A stretch of DNA of 64,000 nucleotides from Seiridium cupressi. Taxonomy: Eukaryota; Ascomycota; Sordariomycetes; Amphisphaeriales; Sporocadaceae. The stretch's first letter is position 1. Every line of letters begins with the position of its first letter. Of this stretch, positions 57,787 to 64,000 are shown piece by piece. Location of the stretch: assembly GCA_036674765.1 (NCBI GenBank), contig JARVKI010000097.1:62001-126000 (forward strand). Reading direction: 5' to 3'. Position numbers and translations under genes: made by a program. The notes beneath the pieces were generated by a model. It saw only the letters and a program-made list of their open reading frames with translations. It searched no databases and was not told the DNA's origin.

Positions 57787-58478
57787 ATGGCAGATACGGA
57801 GACGTCAGAAGCTCCAGGTGAGCCCCAGGGCCGCCATGTGACCTACTGCGGTGGTAAGTTCACTTCCAATTTCTCTTCCAGTCTCGCAGCAGCGACTTGC
57901 TTGCGTGCCCCTCCATACCCAACTCGCGGATCGTCGACTGACACGATTTCCTGCCTCCAGTATGTACTCTCCCGCCAGAGTACTGCGAGTACGGCGGCAC
58001 GACAAAGAAGTGCCAGGAGTGGCTCGAAAAGACTCACCCACGTCTCTACGAGCAGATCTGGTCGCCTGAAGCCTTGGAGGCTGCAACCTCGTCTCTCAGC
58101 ATCGAAGCCCAGAAGCGTGCCGCCAAAGACGCGCAGAAGAAAGCCGCGCAGGCCGAGAAGGCCGAGCAAAAGCAGGCATCCAAGATCGCCAACAGTGTTG
58201 TCACTATCAAGCGCGTCGAACGGAACAAGCGGAAATTCGTCACGGCCGTCTCGGGACTAGAGGCTTTCGGGCTTGATCTCAAGAAAGTCTCCAAGGAGTT
58301 TGGCAAGAAGTTCGCTACGGGCAGCAGTGTGACCAAGGTGCCGAGTGGTGGGGAGGAGATCGTGGTTCAGGGTGACGTAAGCGATGAGATCGAAGAGTTC
58401 TTGTTGGAGAAGTATAAGGACATCCCAGAGGATAACATCGAGTTGGTCGACGACAAGGCCAAGAAGAAGGCAACATGA
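57787..58478 (+). CDS. TMA22: Translation factor Tma22 (DENR homologue)
   Basis: Exon 1 (57787..57853) and exon 2 (57961..58478) flank a 107-nt intron with a GTAAGT donor and a CTCCAG acceptor, giving 194 aa. The N-terminus carries the DENR zinc-binding-like pattern HVTYCGVCTLPPEYCEYGGT followed by KKCQEWLEKTHP. A SUI1 domain follows, with IKRVERNKRKFVTAVSGLEA, FGLDLKKVSKEFGKKFATGS and EIVVQGDVSDEIEEFLLEKY. Tma22/DENR pairs with Tma20/MCT-1 to remove deacylated tRNA from 40S subunits after termination and to help re-initiation. Length and domain order are normal. Confidence 0.95.
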
Positions 58479-58830
58479 GCTGGCTAAAGTTTCGGACACG
58501 AGCCCCAACCGGGTAAAGATGTCGATTTAGGTCCCAGCTGATATGGCAACTATCATAACCATGGGACATAATAAGATTATACGAGCACCTGGGGAAGAAA
58601 GGAACTCGAGATTTGCTTGAGCAGAGGACCACTATTGCATTTCATTGTAGAATGGGGGTCCTTATCATACCCCTAACCAGAATCAAGTCGATCCAGAACG
58701 CCAACGATAGATAATCATGTGCTTGCCATGCATAAACCAAACCCTGTTCTTCAAGGTCACATAACACCTAATTCCATACCACGAGTTCACTGCTTGGTCT
58801 TACCTCACACCATCATATTGCTTGACGGTT
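58479..58830. other. Convergent 3' region of TMA22 and NBL1
   Basis: About 350 nt between two stop codons, with no additional feature seen. Confidence 0.5.
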
Positions 58831-60005
58831 CTATGCCTGTCGCTTCCGGAGTGTCCTTCCTGTGGTTGCCGGGACCGCTGTATTCGTCTTAGTGGCCGGT
58901 GCCTTCTTGGTCGTAGCGGATTTTATCGTGCTCATCATCGTCCGCTTGGCCGCCGGCGCGGGCTTTGCTGCTGTTCCTCTCGATGTTGCCATAGCCTTCT
59001 TAACGACGGTTCCAGTACTGGCCTCACTTGATTCACTCGCTTGGCTAATCTTCCTCCTGCCACGTGTTGGTGCTGTTGCGGACGACGCTGAGGGCACTGC
59101 TGGCTTCCTAGATCTTGGGGCCGTCCCGGCGGTGCTCGATGTTGTCGTGGACGTTGTTGCTTTTCGACTTCCTGCTGCAGCTCCACGGGTTGCCTTAGCC
59201 TTCTGGACCATGTTTGATAGCATATTAGATGAGGATTTCGTACTTATGCCCTTAGTGGGTGAGGCCGGACGGGCAATCATGGACTTGGCCGGTGAGGCGG
59301 GCCTCTCGATACCTCTTGGAAGAATCCGCACGTTGGTCGTTGTGGGCGTCAGGATTTGGCCTGGTTGGATGCGTGCCGCCTCGGCAATCGCAGGGGCTCC
59401 ACGGAGCTTCTTCTTGGGGTTGGCCATGGGCTCGACCGAGTTCTCCTTGTCATCACTTCCGGCAACGGTATCACTGCTTCACCATTAGTGCCAAACCATA
59501 TGATTGCCTCGAACACGCTCGTCCTTTCATACCTCAAGCGTTTATGACCACGTTGAGTACTTCCGGATACTGGCTTGCGCGGGATAGGCTTTGGTGACGC
59601 GCCGTCCTTGATGGGCACAGGCGGAGGTTTTGCAACATACGGGGATCGAGGAGGTTGCGAGTGTTGGGGTTCCGTGTGCTTAGCCAGGAGGTCGCCCATT
59701 TTCAATTTCCTCAAGGCGTTGGGTATGCGATTTACGCGCATTTCGACGCGTGATCGAAGCTGCTGGGCCTGTACGTTATACTGGGCTCTTAACCTTCGAG
59801 CGCGTTCCGTGACTATTTATCGTCAGCCTGATAGCTCAGAACATGGCTGGGAAAGGTGCATACTCTCGAGCTGGAGGTTGTCTATGAGCGCCTGCTTTTG
59901 CGCGACTGTCAATCCCATCTTCCGTTTCTTGCTGATAGGGCTTCTGTTTTCAACGGAGGTGGGCGTCAGGTCCGACTTGCGCTTTCTCGGCCGTACTGGA
60001 GCCAT
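58831..60005 (-). CDS. NBL1: Borealin-like chromosomal passenger subunit (Nbl1 N-terminal domain)
   Basis: Three exons, 60005..59864, 59812..59533 and 59473..58831, give 354 aa. Introns are 51 nt (59813..59863) and 59 nt (59474..59532), both with GTATG-type donors; phases agree. Splicing yields KMGLTVAQKQALIDNLQLEI and RARRLRAQYNVQAQQLRSRV and MRVNRIPNALRKLKMGDLLA, the Nbl1/borealin N-terminal helix that bundles with survivin/Bir1 and INCENP/Sli15. The C-terminal 220 residues are basic, rich in Ser, Thr, Ala and Lys, and disordered (SNMLSNMVQKAKATRGAAAG), ending TTGRTLRKRQA. Yeast Nbl1 is only the short helix, so this longer basic tail is more like animal borealin and may contact chromatin. 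Confidence 0.87.
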
Positions 60006-60572
60006 GTTGCTATCTTTCTGCGTCGTTTTGGATTTTGGGTTAAGCTGTTGTGATCTGCTGTATTCGATTCAGGGTCGCGCGAGGTGCTGGTACGTACACG
60101 TTAATGCTCTTCCAAGAGCATCGGCGCTGGAAGTAAACAAAGTGCCGCGGTGGTGTTAGTGGCCGACTCGCTACCCCAAAAAGAAGCTTGGCGGGTCGAT
60201 GCAGGGGGGTCTGGGGGGTGTGGGATGGGTTATTGATTATCTGCCAGCTTCCTCCGAAACTTCAAAGAGGAGCAAAGATCTATAGTAAAAGCAAGCTCAA
60301 AACAAGACATAAAATCGGCCTCAGTATCAACAGCAGCAAGTCTAACTCAATGTTCTCTCTCGTAGTTTATGCTTGTCGTGCGGGCAAATGGCAGTGTAAA
60401 CGTCAAAGCCGCTCTAATTGGCCCGAGCTCTTAGTGCCGGCCCGTCCTACGTACCTCAAGGCTGCGATTGCCTTACGTTTGTGAGCTTCCAGCCTTTCCA
60501 TCAGCTAGCTTCCCAACGACCTTCTTCACAACTTCCGAACCACCACATCGCATCCCCATCACAACCGCCAAG
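60006..60572. other. Divergent promoter of NBL1 and RPN10
   Basis: About 570 nt between two start codons. I looked for a proteasome control element and saw only a weak partial match, which I do not call. Confidence 0.5.
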
Positions 60573-61546
60573 ATGCCTTTAGAAGCAGTGATGATCATCG
60601 CCGACAACAGCGAGAGCTCGCGCAATGGAGATTACCAGCCCACCCGTTTCGACTCTCAGGCGGATTCCATCAACATCCTGTTTGACTCTATCACACAAGG
60701 AAACCCGGAGTCGTCAGTAGGCTTGATGAGCATGGGAGGCAAGGGACCAGAGGTCTTGTCGACACTCACAACAGAGCGAGGCAAGCTCCTGGATGGTCTA
60801 CACAGGACGAAGAAGAAGATCTCGGGAAAGTCACATCTTGCCACCGGCATCCAGATTGCTAGTGTAAGCAAACCGTTGGCTGCACCTCCCGCAGCTTCAT
60901 TCTGCAGCGCATAGACATTGACGGTATACAGCTGGCCCTGAAACACCGACAGAACAAGTCACAACGCCAACGAATCATCGTCTTCATCTGCTCCCCCGTC
61001 GATGACGAGGAGAAGAAGTTAGTGGCCCTAGCCAAGAAGATGAAGAAGAGCACCATCGACATCGACTTTGTACTATTCGGCGATCTAGACGACGATGAGG
61101 TTCAAAAGAAGCTTGAGGCTTTCAACAATGTGGTGAAGGGTAACGACAATTCTCATCTTGTTGTCATACCACCCAGTGGCAAGCTGCTTAGCGACCAACT
61201 GATAGCATCCCCAATCATGCTCGGTGCGAATGCTGGTGCTGGCGCTGGTGCTGGCGCTGGCATGGAGAGTGGAGGTGGAGGTGGTGGTGGCGGCGGCGAC
61301 TTTGGCGGCTTCGACTTCGACCCTAGTGCTGATCCGGAGTTGGCTCTTGCCCTACGCATGAGTATGGAGGAAGAGAACGCGAGACAGGCACGGCAAGCCC
61401 AGGCGGAGGAAGACTCCTCCAAGAAGACCAACCTCGAGGGCATCCAGGAGGAGGGCGAAAACCAACCTTTACTGGACAAGAATGGAGAGGCAAGTGGATC
61501 ATCCAAGAAGAACGACAAGGATGATGACAAGATGGACACCTCATAG
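60573..61546 (+). CDS. RPN10: 26S proteasome regulatory subunit Rpn10
   Basis: Exon 1 (60573..60863) and exon 2 (60932..61546) flank a 68-nt intron with a GTAAGC donor and a ATACAG acceptor, giving 301 aa. The VWA domain is evident: MIIADNSESSRNGDYQPTRF, SSVGLMSMGGKGPEVLSTLT, the junction ATGIQIASLALKHRQNKSQR, and STIDIDFVLFGDLDDDEVQK. A Gly/Ala-Gly linker leads to a ubiquitin-interacting motif, DPELALALRMSMEEENARQA, followed by an acidic and Lys-rich tail. Rpn10 is a ubiquitin receptor at the base-lid interface of the proteasome. An in-frame extension upstream of 60573 is ignored because MPLEAVMIIADNSESSR is the conserved family start. Confidence 0.97.
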
Positions 61547-61883
61547 ACTCTGCATTGTACCTCTTTGACTCAATTGGCAAAGGCATAATCGTCGCTCCGA
61601 GATGGAGCGGGGCTTGCCATTCTTGTATGATAATAGACCAGAGAAATCCATGACTTGATGAGGAATGCCATATTCACATTATAGAGCGATTACATCTCCG
61701 CCTACCAGCCGTATTCCGAACGACTACGAACCAAAACTCCTAACTCCTTGCAAAGCATCATGCGCATAGAACTTGCGGTTTGCAAGACATCTATGAAGAC
61801 CGCTTGGATTGCCGACCCTGATCTGAAAACACTATGACCCTTTGATCATTATGTCCATTTTCTAAAGTAAACTCCCCCTTCGC
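61547..61883. other. Convergent 3' region of RPN10 and TRS23
   Basis: About 340 nt between two stop codons, with no additional feature seen. Confidence 0.5.
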
Positions 61884-62496
61884 CTACCGGGAATTATTAA
61901 TCTCCCGAATATACGAGTTCAGCTTGCGGTCAAACATCTCACACCGTACGGGCATTTCGAGTTGGTAGAAAGGGTTCTTCATGACATAATCGGCATACAG
62001 TTCGTAGACCTTGCGCACGGTGCCCTCGGTCACTCCCGTTTGCAATGTGTCGGTGAACAGCAGGAACTTTATCCCCGTCTGCGTGTTGAAGCACTGCATG
62101 CGGAAGTTCTCCGTCTCCAACACCTCCAGGCCATTGGGTGGCTCCGGACGTGTACCGGGAGCGGTCGGTGGTTGATGTGCTTTCAGAGGGTTAAGACGGG
62201 TTGTGATTGCGTGAACTCTGAGAGTCGATCAGCATGGGGACCTGGCTCAAGAGGGATAACAAGATTATAACGAAGCAAGAGTAGCCGAGGGACCTCAAGC
62301 TGAGAAAGTTTTATCACGCATACCCATGAAATGTGCCGGCAAGAACAAGATAGTCATTTGTGTTCAGCTGGTTGAGGCCCTCTGCAAAGGTGCGGTTGTA
62401 TATCAGACCGCCGGCCTTGTTGATGATGATGAGTGCCAGCACCCCCCTGAGAATGGTTAGTATATGCTGCCAGCGAACGGAATGAGAAACTTACAT
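61884..62496 (-). CDS. TRS23: TRAPP complex subunit Trs23 (TRAPPC4) with a split start codon
   Basis: The coding exons are 62496..62495 (only A and T of the start codon), 62446..62324 and 62217..61884, giving 152 aa. The 48-nt first intron (62447..62494) has a GTAAGT donor, TACTAAC branch point and TCTCAG acceptor; the second is 106 nt (62218..62323). The spliced protein begins [20 protein letters not shown], continues [20 protein letters not shown] and [20 protein letters not shown], and ends with [20 protein letters not shown]. The family block for TRAPPC4 is clear. No other in-frame ATG exists before MQCF, and a TAG lies upstream in frame, so the initiator must be assembled by splicing. 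Trs23 is a core longin-fold subunit of TRAPP, the Ypt1/Rab1 exchange factor in ER-Golgi traffic. It lacks the PDZ-like insert of the animal protein. Confidence 0.92.
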
Positions 62497-63056
62497 GTTC
62501 AATTTGTGACAGTGTTTGAGTCTTGTGGAGGTCAACGATATCTATCCGCTCGTAAATGTAGTCTACAGTCTCATTTCTGGCCTTGGTAGCGCAGCTGCAA
62601 TGAAGGTGCGCTTTCACTTAGTGTTGTCTCTGTGCACATACAGACGAGCATGCGCTACAGCCAGCATGAATCGCAATGCAGCTGACTTCCACAGGAAACC
62701 GCGACCGGAGTTTATCCAGCGGCCGGCGGGTAGCAGGGGTCCCGCTTGTACCCCCAGACGCGCTAGCGCGCTAGGTCCTCCAAGCTTCCCTGTCAACTTT
62801 ATTCAGAGCCGCATTCGAACTCGGGCGCCTCAACTCGAACTCTGCACATCTCACTGCGCAACTTGCTCGTCTGCGACAGTCGCATTTCTCATCCAACCCA
62901 CCAGCCCGCCTCCGACCCACCATAACGTTGCCGATCCTGAAGAGTATATCTTCATTCTGCGCCTCCGACGACATACATCCTCACTCGCGACGATCCCAGC
63001 CCCCCCTTCTTCCATCCGCTTCGTCCATCTGAGCTTGGCATCACCACTCGACGATC
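62497..63056. other. Divergent promoter of TRS23 and RPB4
   Basis: About 560 nt between two start sites. A long plus frame (62516..63106) overlaps the RPB4 start out of frame and has no domain, so it is not called. Confidence 0.5.
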
Positions 63057-63733
63057 ATGGCACAGAGAAACGGCGCCAATACCGCAAATCCCTGGGGCAC
63101 TGCTAATAACAATGCACCAACTTCGCGCGCCAAGCCAATACCCGCTGGCAACGAGGAGGCTTCCACCGTCCTGAACCTCGGCGAGTTCCAGGACGTCGAC
63201 ACGCTGACACTGTCTGAGGCTTCGCTGGTTATTAATGCGCTTGTCAACAAGCGTAGGATCGAGGGAAAGGACGTGGACAAGAACGAGTACGTTTTCCATG
63301 CGTTCTAGTGCTCCAGCGTGGCAGCAGTAGTGTAGATGGGCCGCGAGGGCAGGTGAAAGGGGTCGAGGGCTGACGCTTGAGTGATGCCACAGGATGCTTA
63401 CGAAAACCATGGACTATCTGGATAACTTTGCGCGTTTCCAGAAGAAGGAGAACGTCGAGGCAGTGGAGCGCCTCCTGAGTGCGCATAAGGAGTTCCATAA
63501 GTTTGAGCGGGCACAGCTTGGTATGGCTTCTTCTTTTCTTTTCGAGTACTAGTCGTTACGGGACAATACTGCGGCGTAGGCAGAGCGGACAATCGAATGG
63601 TAACTAACACGAAACAGGGACTCTATGTTGTGCTGATGCGGAGGAGGCCAAGACTCTCATCCCCTCCTTGTCTGATAAGATTAGCGACGAGGACCTTACC
63701 GAGCTTCTGGAAGAGATGCAGAAGTTCCGGTAA
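63057..63733 (+). CDS. RPB4: RNA polymerase II subunit Rpb4
   Basis: Three exons, 63057..63286, 63393..63520 and 63618..63733, give 157 aa. Introns are 106 nt (GTACGT donor, CACAG acceptor) and 97 nt (GTATGG donor, CTAAC branch point, AACAG acceptor). The spliced protein shows EEASTVLNLGEFQDVDTLTL, SEASLVINALVNKRRIEGKD, the junction DKNEMLTKTMDYLDNFARFQ, and TLIPSLSDKISDEDLTELLE. This is the HRDC-like helical core of Rpb4, which binds Rpb7 to form the polymerase II stalk used in initiation and mRNA export or decay. Length matches fungal Rpb4. Confidence 0.96.
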
Positions 63734-64000
63734 CTTTTGGCAGAAAAGGAATTCTTTCCTCCCCAGGCCTTCAGGATATAACTTTGCCTGCGGGACTCCC
63801 TCAGCTTCTTGGCACAGACTCGATACGAATTGCAACGACCGTATCATGCATAGAGCTTGTTTCTCTCTTCTAATCACAGAAAATGGTAAATGACGGGGGC
63901 GTTTAAGATTGCACGATCAATCGATTGCATAGAGACTTCGGCTCAAGGGAAGTGCCAAAAGGAGATCATTTTTCACATTGCATGGAACCGGCGCAAAGTA
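63734..64000. other. 3' flank of RPB4 to the window end
   Basis: About 270 nt with no supportable gene. The window ends before any neighbour is recognisable. Confidence 0.5.

Noticed and set aside
62516..63106. 196-codon plus-strand frame over the RPB4 start
   Set aside because: It overlaps the RPB4 start out of frame and crosses the divergent promoter. The well-supported RPB4 exons explain the region.

Overview
This is nuclear DNA of a filamentous ascomycete (Pezizomycotina, most likely a Sordariomycete). Genes sit 0.3-2.5 kb apart. Introns are mostly 48-110 nt with GTANGT or GTGAGT donors, CTAAC/CTAAT branch points and YAG acceptors. The proteins are fungal types: HET domain, VMA13, LRG1, ACL4 and a borealin-type NBL1. 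I see no bacterial, viral or organellar genes, no tRNA or rRNA gene and no CRISPR array.

Region 1 (1-10.5 kb) is accessory. It holds an intact HET-domain gene on the minus strand, an alpha/beta-hydrolase plus TPR protein on the plus strand, and a plus-strand HET-domain pseudogene broken by several frameshifts. Together these look like a self/non-self recognition (heterokaryon incompatibility) island. Region 2 (11-19.5 kb) is all minus strand: a secreted membrane-anchored histidine-acid-phosphatase-like protein, an F-box protein, mitochondrial methylmalonate-semialdehyde dehydrogenase and V-ATPase subunit H. Region 3 (21.5-35.1 kb) has a Cys/Ser/Thr-rich surface protein, RPL9 and VPS26 in divergent orientation, NUP120, RAD51 and an uncharacterised single-pass membrane protein.

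Region 4 (35.1-40.6 kb) is a 5.5 kb stretch where I can support no gene; parts look decayed. Region 5 (40.6-50 kb) has a small conserved-looking protein, then ACL4, GIR2 and PUF6, which all act in ribosome assembly or translation, and a second Cys/Ser/Thr-rich membrane protein. Region 6 (51.6-63.7 kb) is dense housekeeping: LRG1, TMA22, NBL1, RPN10, TRS23 and RPB4.

The exon models were built by hand from splice signals and checked for reading-frame continuity. The most notable observations are a TRS23 initiator codon split by an intron (AT|G, so that intron retention gives AUG-UAA), an in-frame TAG in VPS26 followed by 88 further coding-like codons, the hydrolase-TPR/HET island, and two stop-free introns of 3n length (RAD51, GIR2).
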